DNA from: Dysidea avara
Taxonomy: Eukaryota > Porifera > Demospongiae > Dictyoceratida > Dysideidae
Direction: 5' to 3'
DNA: 64,000 nt
NCBI RefSeq assembly: GCF_963678975.1
Contig: NC_089273.1
Span: 7,316,614 to 7,380,613 of the forward strand
Part shown: positions 1-11,440 of the stretch, one piece after another
How the letters are laid out: each line of letters starts with the position of its first letter
How positions within the stretch are numbered: the first letter of the stretch is position 1
Program-made: the position numbers and the translations under genes
Notes under the pieces: model-generated
Told to the model about the DNA's origin: nothing
The model's input: only the letters and a program-made list of their open reading frames with translations
Database searches by the model: none

Positions 1-199
1 TATGTTTACCAAAATTTTACACATAGTTTGAAAAATGTCACTTTGAAACTTTATTTTTGTCTCATTTTTATGAAAACACTAGCATCATGGTCAGTAGAAT
101 TAATTGGCTAAATAATCTGTTAATAATTACCAATACCGAAAATGCTGAAATATGGCCGATAAACCGATTTCCAATTATTTACCGATTAATCGGTGCATC

Positions 200-1840
200 A
201 CTACTACCACTACAACCCTTTAAACATGTGTTTACAGGATGGGCAAGGATGAAATAGGACAATTTATGGGCCTACACCTCTACAAGAATTTTATGTTTCT
301 ATGAACTTTTACAATGGCTTTAAAATGATGTCAACTACATGATGTTTTGTCTGTTTAGATCAGTATAATTTTTCACTGCCAGACCATACATGCATTCAAC
401 ACATTTGGTGATGAACGAAGCAGAAAAATTGTACTACCAGCTGAATATGAAATTCGATCGTGATCTGTGCAATACTACCAGCTCTTTAATGTATATATAC
501 AGGGTGTTTATCACAAGTTAAGAGTCACTAAGAAACTGATCATGTGTATCTGTTAAGTGATTGTATTTTCAAAGAAAACAATGAATTTGACATTACAATT
601 AAAAATGATGATAAATTGTAAACATAAAACCTAATAAAAAAGAATAGCGAGGTGTATGTCAGGCCATGATCAAGACCAAACACATTATGGTCTATTATGA
701 TACTGTAAAAATAATTTGAAAGGTTTCTGATCATGTTGATATTGTTGAAGCAGTTTCTTAGAACTTCCTGATTGAAACCTAGTTTGTGAACAAGCATAAT
801 AAACAATACAAGTTGCCACAAAATTTACATAATGATAACATAAATATTATACTATTATACTGCACAACAGTGGCAGATCCAGGGGAGTTCAGTCCCCAGT
901 AGCAGATCGAAGATTTTCAAAAGAGGGTTCCTAAAAGTTGATATACATAACTGAGAATATCTGATGGCATTTCTCCAGAAAACTTCGAGTTCTGAGATTC
1001 AATTTTAAGCTACTTTTAGTAACAGTAAATCCAATTTGTTAAACTGTAAACACTATAATTTTGATTGTTGTATTACAGTAGTTATTGATTGCTTTATTAG
1101 AGAAACTCGATCGTTTATAATGTAGTGGGAGGTGAACAGTAAAGTGTTGCTGAGGGTTTAATAGCTATAATTAATGATGATAGTTAAGTACAATTGCATG
1201 CATGCTATTAAAATATGTACAGTGTTACATAGTTGTTTACTATGACAAATTGTCAACACAACGATAATGTAGCTAGTTAGACTGCCACTGAGCTAAACTT
1301 GAAAGGGGGTTCCTGTCAAAACCACAGAAAACCACCTAGATCCTCCACTGGTTCCAATGGTTACCATGATGTCCCAGGAAAAGCCAGTATTCAGTGATGG
1401 TACCTGTTATCAGGCCATTATCAGCATTTACCAGTTGTGAGAAACACTAGTTGAAGTATTCAGAGTGTTGTAGATCGCAAGTATGTCTAGCTACTTAATT
1501 TTCACATTTTAAAACCAATTCCCTACCTTCCAGAACATCTCCTATACTAAAGTAGCTAACAGATATGATTCCTGCCACTCGAGGTTGACAGTATCAGGTG
1601 AGCTCCAGCTATAAAACCAATGACAGTGTGATGGATATTTCAGTATCAGATGCACACACACATATATATATATATAATATAGTAATTGAAATACTGTCAT
1701 TATTCTGAGTCAAGTATGCACAAATGATATTATCAATTATGGTACATATATAACAATCCATTTTAGATGTGTTCTTATTCAAGGATTGTATGTATTATGA
1801 AGCCTTTTCAAGTAGACTCCTTTGCATCTAATCTCTAGGC
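200..1840 (+). repeat. Segmental tandem duplication, copy A
   Basis: This segment is repeated in diverged form at about 2010-3445, in the same order and orientation. Shared blocks include the stretch with the gene-free motif GATGGGCAAGGATGAA, the block around AAAATGATGTCAACTACATG, the block around CAGTGATGGTACCTGTTA, and the block ending near CTTTTCAAGTAG. Copy A contains an insertion at 868-1350 that copy B lacks. No convincing gene is seen in it; the short open frames at 57-257 and 540-821 have no recognisable product and are not conserved in frame in copy B. Confidence 0.8.
868..1350. mobile_element. MITE with CAGTGG ends (hAT-like)
   Basis: The left end reads CAGTGGCAGATCCAGGGG and the right end is its imperfect inverse, CCTAGATCCTCCACTG. 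The CAGTGGCRGATC end is typical of short hAT-derived elements. The corresponding place in the duplicated copy (near 2660-2690) has no such insert, which supports insertion after the duplication. I could not identify a clean 8-bp target duplication. Related ends occur at 8526-9079 and 55325-55874. No coding capacity. Confidence 0.6.
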
Positions 1841-2009
1841 TGTATTTGTTTTCACTTTAACCAGTAAAGAACTGGACACGGGAGGGTGAAAAAACAAAAC
1901 CCATTTGAGGTGTGTGGCACACACATACAAAATTTGTACATACATGGCTCTTTGTTATAATACAGTTATCAAAAAACTACAAAGTTAATAATAATAAACA
2001 TCGATAGCG

Positions 2010-3445
2010 ACTTCACTACCAATACAACCCTTTAAAAACGTGTTTACAGAATGGGCAAGGATGAATTAGGAGGACAATTTATGGTCCTACACATTTACAG
2101 GAATTTTATGTTTTTATGAATTTACAATCGCTTTAAAATGATGTCAACTACATGATGTTTTATCTGATTAGATCAGTATAAATTTTCACTGCCAGACCAT
2201 AATTACTTTGAACACAATAATTGGTGATGCACCAAGCAGAAAAATTGTACTACCACATGGGTTATAACTGAATATGGAACTCGATCTGTACAATATTACC
2301 ACCTTCCTAGTGATTATATTAGTGTATATATACAGGGTGTTTATCACAGGTTAAGAGTCATTACGAAATGGATGTGTGTTTGTTATTAATATAAGTGTTT
2401 GTATTTTCAAAGAAAACAATAATTTGTGAAGTTGACAGTACGATCATAATTATGATAAGTTTAAAGTAAACCCAAAACAGAGTAGCTAGTGTATTGCTGT
2501 ATGTCAGTCCATGATACAGAGCAAACACATTGTGGTATTATAAAGGTTTCTGATATAATATTGCTGAGGCAGTTTCTTAGAACTTCCTGTCTGAAACTAA
2601 CAAGTTGTCACAAAATTCACCTGATGATAACTTAATGCATGTCACAGTATGTGACACTATACTGTATAATAGTGGTATATAAAAGTTGCAATGTTCCAGG
2701 AAAAGCAAGTAGCCAGTGATGGTACCTGTTACCATGTCATCCTCACTATTATCCAGTATGTTTCAAGTATTCAGTGTTGTAGGACACCGATAGTATGTGT
2801 AACAAATTTTCACATGTTTTACACCAATTTCTTACTTTCCAGAACACTAGTATACTCAAGTAGTTGTTACCTGCCACTCAAATTTGACAGTATCAGGTGA
2901 GCTCCACATACAAAACCAATGACAAAATGTCACTGGGCCTGCGAAAATAGGGCATGTGGGCACATGATTTTTGCCTACTATTTCACACTTTCTTCAGTCA
3001 TAACTTTATGTACCATAATGCTATGGAAATGCAATTATCAGCGCTGAGTAAGCATTTAATTGGTTTTAAGATGCAAGTTACAGAATGCAAATATTCTATT
3101 CCAATACTGAGATACAACGTGCAAAGTGACGGGGTGTAGTTTGTGCCCACATGCCCTGTTTTCGCAGGCCCAATCACATATGATGGATATTTCAGTACCA
3201 GACACACATGAAAGCAAAATATTAGTTTATCCAACATGAGATTTCATTTCAAGGATGATAGGAATAATAGACAGCTAGCATGAAATACTGTGTTCAAATG
3301 ATTCTTGATGATTGCCAATCACAAATGGCTTTATGTTACCATATATGTAACAATCCACTTTAGATGTGCTCTTAATAAAGGATTGCATGTATCATGAAGC
3401 TTTTTCAAGTAGGCCCTTTGCACTATTATCTCTATAGCTGTGTTA
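2010..3445 (+). repeat. Segmental tandem duplication, copy B
   Basis: This is the diverged second copy of 200-1840. It lacks the 868-1350 insert but carries its own insert at 2928-3178, so each copy shows the empty site for the other's insertion. The short open frames at 2691-2900, 2954-3139 and 2998-3237 fall in this repeat and its MITE and are not credible genes. Confidence 0.8.
2928..3178. mobile_element. MITE, TGTGAC/GGGCATGTGGGCACA family, copy 1
   Basis: The ends are inverted: GGGCCTGCGAAAATAGGGCA on the left, and the complement of TGCGAAAACAGGGCATGTGG on the right, just before ATCACA. About 250 bp. The tandem-duplicated copy A reads straight through this point (near 1620-1640), giving the empty site. 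The family recurs at 14279-14535 and 56256-56496, and in interrupted form at 58097-61104. Confidence 0.75.
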
Positions 3446-3799
3446 TTGAAAGGATTTGTGATAAGGTACTTTTTCACATACAAAATTTAACCCATTTTTT
3501 TCAACTTTTAGACTTCATAAGTCATAACTTTTATTTTTAGCTAGCGTTATTTTGTACAGATTTTCATTTTAGTTTTAGTTTTAGTACCAGTAGGAAACAA
3601 GTTGATGTTGTACTACTTCTAAAAACCAGGCGCCATGCAGCTAGCTAACTCATCTGGAATAACTATAGACAGTATATACTACTATGAATTAACCAACTAT
3701 GTATTACTACTTTACAATAGGGTAGTTTGGGTTGTGCAATAATATAATTAGCTATTTCTCGTATTTCGTAATTCATGAAATATTCGTAATTCGTTCAAT
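3446..3799. other. Intergenic stretch without a gene
   Basis: I see no gene here. There is an AT-rich run of TTTTAGT-type sequence near 3560-3590 that resembles the low-complexity stretch at 4357-4610. Confidence 0.6.
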
Positions 3800-4290
3800 T
3801 ACGTTGCTATGCACTGCTAAGGAAGCGTTTGTTAAATAAACCGCTTTAACCAACATATTACGTACAAAACTATCTTCTAAACTGTTTTATAGTGTGACTA
3901 ACGTGTTTTTTCCCACAAATTCTCTCGACAAAGCCTCAAAGCTGCTCTTCATTTTCGTTCGCGTACGTAAGGGATACGCCCCCTTTCAACTCGAAGCGAT
4001 AGGCTATTCTTGGCAGTGTACGAGGCCTGCACCGTTGTTTTTCAGTTGCTAAATGCCTGAAACCTCAAGGGGAAGGTAGTCTGAGGAAAGTCACCACACC
4101 CGTATTTCAGTCCGCCGAAAAGAAACCACCTCAGAGCAAAGTTCACCTGTGCAGAAGTTTAATACAGACTTCATTTCACTTTTACTTCTTACGTAAAAGC
4201 TGCTTTTATCGTTATTAAACGATTTTGCTCACGTGGGTGCGTACGGACAAACATAGGTAGATAGGTACACACACACACTTTTACGAAAAC
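3800..4290 (+). repeat. Dispersed repeat, copy 1 (also in both palindrome arms)
   Basis: This segment is similar in order and content to 38030-38435 and to the reverse complement at 46680-47085. Shared blocks include TATCTTCTAAACTG, GCTGCTCTTCATTTTC, TTTTTCAGTT, GCTGCTTTTATC and GATTTTGCTCACGT, and all copies run into a CA microsatellite at the same point. The class is unknown; no protein is encoded. Confidence 0.75.
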
Positions 4291-4299
4291 AATTTCAGT

Positions 4300-4356
4300 A
4301 AACCAGGCGCACGCCCACAGCCGGCCTTCGGCCGGCTGTGGGCGTGCGCCTGGTTT
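4300..4356. repeat. Perfect GC-rich hairpin (27-bp arms, 3-nt loop)
   Basis: The arm AAACCAGGCGCACGCCCACA... is followed by the loop TTC and its exact complement. It stands out by GC content from its AT-rich surroundings. It resembles in style the perfect hairpins at 34149-34213 and 50901-50965, although the arm sequence differs. It could be a foldback micro-element or the terminal hairpin of a larger element. Confidence 0.85.
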
Positions 4357-4611
4357 AAAAACATTTTAGTATTAGTTTAGTTGTAGTGAACTCAAGATAA
4401 AAATTTTTGTTTTGGTTTAGTATAGTATACAAAAAGTAATTTATGCTTACTAAAATAGGTTTTAGTTTTAGTTTAGTAAACTAAAACAGTATAGCTACTA
4501 GTGTAAATGTCATTTAGTTTAGTTTAAATTTAGTAATAAAGGAAATCAAGTTTTGGTTACAGTAAAATTCAGATTACAGCTTTTAGTTTTGGTTTTATAG
4601 TTCACTAAAAG
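4357..4611. repeat. Low-complexity TTTAGT/AGTTTAGT stretch
   Basis: Sequence dominated by variants of TTTTAGTTTAGT and its complement. No gene is visible. Confidence 0.6.
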
Positions 4612-4651
4612 TAATCTGATCCAAAACAGCCAAGCTGTAAAAAAAGAGTAT

Positions 4652-7446
4652 TAGTAAGGCAGCTATGACCTTTTTTTGTGCACTTTTGGATAAAAGCATG
4701 AAACTTGGCACATAGTTTGTATTCATCATAAAGGTCAATTTTCAGTAGGGAGCCACCTCAGATTTGACCTTTTGTGACCTCTACAGGTCAATTAAGCTCA
4801 CGAAAATACATTATCTTGCATTAACACCAGTTCCACAAATAATAAACCTTAAATGTTGGGTATCAAATGAAAGCTGAGACTTCAGGGAGTGTAATGAAAC
4901 CAAAATTACACCTGTAGCACGTACCAAATCATAGATATGTTTTTACTGCCTATTTTTTAGTTTTAAACATGACCTGTGTGAAGGTATTAGCACAACCTGA
5001 TTTTTCATGCCTGCCTGATTTTTTCATGCATGTCATTCTAAACATTCCAACACCATAGTCTTCAAAAATTTTAAGAGTGGATTTTGTAATGTTGTGCTCT
5101 ACTAAGTCAGGTAAGGCATGTATTGTATGTAAGTTAACAATATTGCAACTACACTCTTAATACAGGGTATGGCCTCTAAAAAGTATTAATAACGCTCTGT
5201 AATGGCAAAGCGCCATGTGTTAGTGGATATTGAGACTCCCACACCAAAAAGAATTGATACAGGGGGCATTAATTGGGAGTTTTGTATACTGTGCCAAGAG
5301 AATGGGACAGGACTGCAGTGTCCATATGCAGTTAAAAATAAGAAGATGATTACTGGTAGTGGCCATAGGTCTTTAGTGGAACAGCTAATTAGCTTTAATG
5401 AGCTTGGTCACATGCCAATCAATGTTGATATCAAACAGCTGGATGATGATGGTGGTATTGAAGCCATATTGGCAAGGAACCGCGCTGGATGGCATAAGTC
5501 CTGTCGTCTGAAATTTAACCAGACAAAGTTAGAACGACTATAGAAGCAACAAAATAATGAGAAAGTTAGTACGCCTCCATCTGTATACACACGTTCAAGT
5601 CACAGATCTATTGACCTTAAAGATGACAAGTGTTTTCTTTGCGATAATCCAGGTGGATCTGAAGGTCTACACAATGCTTCAACATACAACACTGATGCAA
5701 AAGTACGCAAATGTGCCATAGCTTTGAAAGACACTACCCTTCTAGCCAAGCTTGAACCTGGGGACATGATTGCTCTAGAAGCCAAGTAATGTCTTGTGGA
5801 TCTATACAACAGAGCTAGGGCACTGGACAGAGCAGGTCAAGAAAAAGATTGTGAGGCTCATTTACATGGAATTGCTTTAGCAGAATTAGTTGCATTTATG
5901 GAAGACCTTCGGAAGGAAGATATTGCACCAGTTTTCAAATTGACAGATCTTACACAGATGTACAAGAATCGACTTGAACAGCTTGGTGCTGTTGTTGATG
6001 GTCGCATACATTCTTCAAGGCTCAAAGACAGGTTGCTGTTAGCACTTCCAGATCTTCAGGCACATCTACAAGGCAATAGTGTCATTCTCAGTTTTAATGA
6101 AGATTTTATTGTAGCTCTTACAAAAGCTTGTGATTTTGATGATGATGCAATGTACTTAGTACGTGCAGCGCAAATAGTGCGCAAAGAAGTGTTTGAAAAG
6201 AAAAATTTGTTCGATGGATCTTTCAAGCACTCAACTGAACAAGAAGCTGTAGCACCATCACTAATGGCCCTTGTTAGAATGATTCTAGATGGCCCTAGCA
6301 TCAAGCATCAGTCTGACACTGGCATGTCCACCTCGAGGGTTGCTCTTTCCATATATCAAATCCTAATGTTCAACAGTGTGAAATATTGTCGAGGCGCAGA
6401 TTCTGTTAATCACAATCGTGAACGACATAATCGTGATCGTGAAACGCCACTAGCTTTGTATGTGGCATTTAAGCTCCATGTTGCTACTAGAAAAAGATCT
6501 CTTATTGATGCATTTTTCAATCTGGGTATCTGTATTTCATATGACCGCCTTCTGCAGTTGACATCTGATTTAGGCAATGGAGTGTGTGAGCGATTTGAGT
6601 TAGATGGTGTTGTGTGTCCTCCAAAGATGTGTAGTGGTCTTTTCACAGTAGCAGCAGTTGACAACCTTGATTACAACCCTAGTGCTACAACAGCAAAAGA
6701 CTCATTTCATGGCACAGGCATTTCACTCATGCAACATCCTTCCCACACATTTGGAGGTCATGATCGAGGTGTGCTAATCATTGATCAAACCGTTTCTCAT
6801 GGAAAAAGAATTACTCCGCTTCCTCAGAAATATACTAGTGCACTTCCAGCTGCTTTTAAAACCAAAGAATTTAACGTTCCTCCTGTCAATATCTCTGTAC
6901 TACCTACCAATTTCAATGCTACTGATGAGGGAACAAAGGCAGAATGGAAATGGCTGAAGTAGTGAAGGAAAATCTCAAGAAGAGCCCATTACAGAAATCT
7001 GATTGGATAACCTGGTCTGCCTATCATTCCAACATGCAAACTGCAGTGATTCCACCAGCTGCAATCAATGTACTGTTACCCTTGTTCTTAGACAGTGCTC
7101 ATTCTGTAGCAATGATTAAACATTTTTAACTTTTTAACTTTAATATACATATGTTAATATGAAATATATGCTACAGGTGTAATTTTGGTCTCATTACACT
7201 CCCTGAAGTGTCAGCTATCATTTGATACCCAACACTTAAGGTTTATTATTTGTGGAACTGGTGTTATTGTAAGATAATGCATTTTCGCATACTTAATTGA
7301 CCTGTAGAGGTCGCAAAAGGTCAAATCTGAGGTGGCTCCCTACTGAAAATTGACCTTTATGATGAAAACTAACTATGTGCCAAGTTGCATGCTTTTATCC
7401 AAAAGTGCACAAAAAGGCCTTTTTTAAAGGCTTAGCTCTCTTACTA
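4652..7446 (+). mobile_element. 2.8-kb DNA transposon with ~270-bp TIRs and TAT target duplication
   Basis: Long inverted repeats lie at 4652-4919 and 7169-7446; both begin TAGTAAGR and include GTGCACTTTTGGATAAAAGC in the same register. The element is flanked by TAT at 4649-4651 and 7447-7449. Removing it and one TAT gives a sequence that aligns with the intact foldback copy (GGAGTGCGGCCC at 13766), so the borders are well supported. Between the TIRs lies a broken transposase-like reading frame (5202-7129) that ends shortly before the right TIR, so this is an internally deleted, non-autonomous copy. Confidence 0.85.
5202..7129 (+). pseudogene. Transposase-like protein of a cnidarian/sponge TE family, N-terminal half, broken
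   Basis: One frame runs from ATG 5202 to TAG 6960-6962 with two internal stops (TAG 5541, TAA 5787). Coding then continues in another frame from about 6944 to 7129. The N-terminus has paired cysteine motifs (CILCQENGTGLQC, then WHKSC, then CFLCDN) that look metal-binding. Later come AVDNLDYNPSATTAKDSFHG and WSAYHSNMQTAVIPPAAINV. From memory of the family, these sit in the N-terminal and middle part of a large uncharacterised protein common in cnidarian and sponge repeats, whose C-terminal part contains a GCDTTSA motif. That part is missing here; the frame stops after SVAMIKHF, about 40 bp before the right TIR. Function as a transposase is inferred from the TIR setting, not from a recognised catalytic domain. 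Not expressed as an intact protein. Confidence 0.75.
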
Positions 7447-7523
7447 TATGGCCCAATGGCTATGGTGAAAAAAGATGTGAAATCCAAGGTGGTAGCCAAG
7501 AAATGGCGGTGATGGTAGGGTAA

Positions 7524-8180
7524 AGGGACAGTACGCCAAGCCATACAAGTGCTAATTTCACATCCAGTTAAATACGTTCATGACGTGGTATTTGTTGCGT
7601 TTTATTACATCACGTCACGAAATGGCGAACTTGTAGTGATCTTCTAATGGGATAATTGTAAACAAAGCTATGGTAATGGTATAAACTTGTACTGTTTTAC
7701 TCGTAAAGTATATCCCCTGCAGTTCACATCGTTGTTTGGTAGCGAATAAAGACTGCTCCATAAAGCCTCGCCCCATGCGGATTGCAAACAGCCACTTCAG
7801 CCAGGCTCTAGCAGCTGGTACAAGCTTGTAATGTTATCACGATTGTTGTACTGACAAGAACTTGTAGTAAACAAGCCTGTTGAGTTAATTAACAGTCTAC
7901 AATGGGCTGGCGCTGCTGTTCTTGTGGCTACATTTCCAAGCGCTTCGTGCCGTTGCATTACCTTCAAGCATTCACACCGTTTACAATCTTCTACTTGGCT
8001 TAAATAACCTTGTTGTTTCACAGCAAAATGATTCCAAGTCATTGTAGCAGGCTGTATGGAAAGTGAGAATTGTTGTTCATTTACAAAACCACAATTGCTC
8101 AGTAATTACGTTAAAAAGCGTCAAATGCTTGTCGCACTTGTATGGTTTCAGCACTTGTATGGCTTGGTGTACTGCCCCTT
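7524..8180. mobile_element. MITE with AGGGRCAGTAC ends and TAA target duplication
   Basis: The left end reads AGGGACAGTACGCCAAGCCA and the right end is the inverse, TGGCTTGGTGTACTGCCCCT. TAA lies on both sides (7521-7523 and 8181-8183). The intact relative at 13729-14065 reads GGTAGGTTAATGGTAAAA at this place, which is the empty site. A 3-bp TAA duplication is the usual target of PIF/Harbinger elements, so that affiliation is plausible. Open frames at 7797-8042 and 8056-8259 are not recognisable. Confidence 0.75.
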
Positions 8181-8525
8181 TAATGGTAAAAATTTTAATA
8201 ACGACGAATTTGGTGCCACTTGGTATTGGCACAAAGTTCACCTGAATTGTCGTTACTAAAATTTTCATTTTTTAAATTACTTGTTTTTCAAGATTCTGCT
8301 CAATTTGTACCTACTACTGTATTACGTCAGTGTGCAATATCTGTAGACTCTGATTTGTTATACTGTATTTCAGAACAAACAACTTCACTACTGAGATTTG
8401 AGTATTTCAAGCCATCAAGTGTGTGTAGAGTAATGAGTTACATATAGGGCCAGAACGTCTCAGACATTTGAAGTCATTGTCAATCTGTATTATTACTGTA
8501 ACAGTTATTTTCTTTCCTGTGAGTA

Positions 8526-9079
8526 CAATGGCGGATCCGGAATGGGGAATTTGGGGCAAATGCCCCCCCCCCCCCCCCCCCCCACCTTCCTTGTGGAGGA
8601 GCCATACTTCTGATTAAAATACTAAACTTTATGTCAGGCCAAGATCATGCAGCTTATAAAACTCACGAAAAAATATACACATTTTGCTAGCATTTATTAC
8701 AAATTCACCTGAAATCAAAGTGAACCAAAGTCAAACTAGCTATGAAATTGTTGCCGGGCCAACACCTTCGTGCGTACTAAGTGCCTATAAAAATAATTGT
8801 CATATTCAATTCAATTATTAGCTTTATAGTGCTACAGTATGTTACAGGTGTACATGGTTGCTTGCTGTTGTTTAAGGAATTCAGAGCCTTTTAAACAGAT
8901 TTTAAGACTTCACAACCATCTGCAAAGGCCAAAATGGTAAAAATCAACAGTGAGATACTACCAAAAGGTGTATTATTTGCTGCTTCAAAAATGTAGCAGA
9001 GAATCTGGCTCTCTGGCCAACCACCTACAACTTGGCCTGCTTGTGCCTCTCCCCTTTCCAGCTCCTGGATCCGCCCCTG
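8526..9079. mobile_element. MITE with GGCGGATCCGG ends and a 21-C run
   Basis: The left end is CAATGGCGGATCCGGAATGG and the right end is the inverse type, CTCCTGGATCCGCCCCTG. A homopolymer of 21 cytosines lies at 8563-8583, just inside the left end. The ends resemble the CAGTGGCGGATCC type of hAT-derived elements. No clear target duplication and no gene. Confidence 0.55.
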
Positions 9080-9429
9080 CAGTATGTGATATCATAATTA
9101 AGTTTAAAGTATTTTCAGTAAAGGACTTACCCTTTCCTTTCTTGGAAATATTTTACTTTATAAGGCTAGTCTAAACAAAAAGTGTGAATGTTAGCTACCA
9201 GACGGTATCCCAAATGCAAAAACTGGCTGACTCACAGGAAGCTTCATGTGTGCCTGTTTATTTTTCTTATCAACTCTACATAGCATTGCATCTGTATATA
9301 TTAAGTTATATCATTTTAATATTTAAGTGCCTTCAATATTAACACACTGATATTAAACTACTGGGATATATGTGTATGTTGCAACTCATTGTAATCCATT
9401 ATCTATAGTGTTGCAATTGACTACCCCAA
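9080..9429. other. Intergenic stretch without a gene
   Basis: I see no coding region, repeat pair or RNA gene here. Confidence 0.5.
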
Positions 9430-9431
9430 TA

Positions 9432-9848
9432 CAGTGGAACCTCTCTTATCCAGGCGGTCTGGTACATACTACCATCCGTATCTCATAAATGTCTATAACT
9501 AAGAAATCCTTGCTATTATGTAATAGTAATTGACTTAAATGGTTGTTATTGGTATCAGTTAATGCTATGCAGTTTAGTGAGCTATTATTACCTAGCAACC
9601 AAGTAGTAGCTATTATTAGTAGAATAAACAAGCCACCTAACAGGTAAACAGCAGTCTTTAGGCTTCCTCCTTGTGCTTTAATCTAAACCAAACTTCATTA
9701 TGGTCAATAAACTACAATTCTGTCAAGCCACATAACTAATTTGGGCTGTCCAGACAATGGAGGTGCCTATAGAGTCCCTGGACAATGGAGGTGCCCAGAC
9801 AATGGAGGTGCCCAGACAATTGAGGTCTGGATAAGGGAGGTTCTGCTG
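9432..9848. mobile_element. Pogo/mariner-type MITE (CAGTGGAACCTC ends, TA target)
   Basis: The left end is CAGTGGAACCTCTCTTATCC and the right end is the inverse of CAGCAGAACCTCCCTTATCC. TA flanks both ends (9430-9431 and 9849-9850). The interior contains short direct repeats of GACAATGGAGGTGCC near 9755-9825. The CAGTGGAACCTC end is typical of pogo/Tigger-like elements of the Tc1/mariner superfamily. Related copies lie at 36533-37097, 48017-48581 and 54299-54525. Confidence 0.8.
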
Positions 9849-9850
9849 TA

Positions 9851-10290
9851 ATTGTCATTGTACAGTGAACAATTCTACAGTATTTCAGTAGCTATTCTAC
9901 AGTGGCATAAAAATTGGCCATAAATTTCATTATTACACCAATAAAGTGTTGCAATGTTGTAACCAACTTTATACATGGATGATGGCACTTCGATATTATT
10001 TCTTAGTCCATTGACATCTCTCAGAACTATAGTTATGTGGTAATAAACAACAACACAATCAGTCACCACTGAATGGCATACAATAATATATCCACAATGC
10101 CACATGTGCTCCATATATACTATATATCACAAAAATTTTTGTATAAGTTTCCACTACAGTGTATACATACTACTAGCTATTTTAAAAATTAAAAATTTCA
10201 AAAGGAAGTAGGGGTTGATATAATATAAAAGTAAGGAAACAAGCTCAAAAATGTTACAGCTGAAATGAGAAATGATCCAGCAGTAAAAAG
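9851..10290. other. Intergenic stretch without a gene
   Basis: Only short open frames without recognisable products. No repeat structure noticed. Confidence 0.5.
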
Positions 10291-10296
10291 TAAGCA

Positions 10297-10440
10297 AACA
10301 AGATTAGACGACTACTTGCTAAAATGAGATATACTTTAATGCCTACTTTTGGCTAGCATCTTGAAATGAGACCATCAGATTAGCCAAAAGTAGGGATTAA
10401 AGTGTGTCTTATTTTAGCAAGTAGTCGTCTAATCTTATCA
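10297..10440. mobile_element. Small foldback element
   Basis: Arms of about 55 bp are inverted: AGATTAGACGACTACTTGCT on the left and its exact complement near 10415-10435 on the right, with a loop containing GAAATGAGACCATC. No coding capacity. It abuts the start of the repeat at 10438. Confidence 0.8.
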
Positions 10441-11440
10441 AGACACACGATAGTGTGTCGTTCGGCCCAAGAAGCCGGCGCGCCACACCGTGAGTATATT
10501 AACAGGAAGAAAGAAAACGCAATTTTCACACCTATGCAGCTCTGTGATCCCTTATCCGATTGGAACCAGATTTGCTACATACGTGCCGGCCAGTTATGGG
10601 AGTATACATACCAAACTTGAAGAAAATTGGTCCAGCCATTTCCGAGATACGAGCGACCAAAATTTCGTTTTAATTTCTTGGTTTTTTTTTTCTTCTTCTT
10701 CATCCTCATTTCGCACACTTCGCAAAAATCTGCCATAAACACGAATGCGTACTCGGATAGGGCTGAAATTTGGCACACTTGAAGGGCTCATTAAGGCGGA
10801 TCTCAGTACCAACTTTGGTAGGAATCCGATGAACATTCACGGAGTTATGACCTATTATGTGCGTATAATAAGGTCGAAGGTCTGTCACACCTACAGGGTA
10901 AACCCCTTGGAGGAATGAGTTGAAAATTGATATGTAGATGGAGTAACCATCGTAGGAGTGGCTTTATGTGGTTTGAAAGGAATTGAGATAAAGACCATGG
11001 AGATATGACACAAAACCCAACCTGCGTCAAAATTACGCGATTGATTTTTATGAATAAAAAACTATTAGTTTTCACATCTACCAGGCAAACCGCTTAGAGC
11101 AATGAGCTGAAAATCAGTATGTAGCTGGAATAATCATCATAGAAAGTCCTTGCAGTAGTACGGAAGAATCGGATTACAAACCACTGAGGTATGATTCGAA
11201 AGGCAACTACGTGTAGCAAATGCGAGATCGAGATACTCTAATAGAACAGTCACTCTAATAGAGCATTCAGCTACGTTTATAACTTACTCCATTATAGAAT
11301 TATATTACATTGCAAGATATCTACGGAATTCAGCTACAAACAGTTAATCTGATAGACAATTCAGCTACATGCAAGTCACCCTGTAGAGAGTTCATCTAGA
11401 AACAAGTCACCCTGTATCAGCTAGAAGAAGTCACCTTGTA

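Larger units (their letters stand above)
4612..8265. mobile_element. Interrupted foldback MITE (host of two later insertions)
   Basis: The outer pieces match the intact foldback element at 13729-14065: AACAGCCAAGCTGTAAAAAA at 4622-4645, GGTGAAAAAAGATGTGAAAT near 7465, and AATGGTAAAAATTTTAATAA with CACCTGAATTGTCGTTA near 8181-8255. The left arm is split by the transposon at 4652-7446 and the arm interior by the MITE at 7524-8180. The right arm is truncated after about 8265. Comparison with the intact copy gives both empty sites. Confidence 0.75.

Noticed and set aside
5202-6962. Reading the internal TAG and TAA as recoded stops in an intact gene
   Set aside because: A further frameshift near 6950 and truncation before the right TIR show ordinary decay; the host gene at 15622 uses standard stops.
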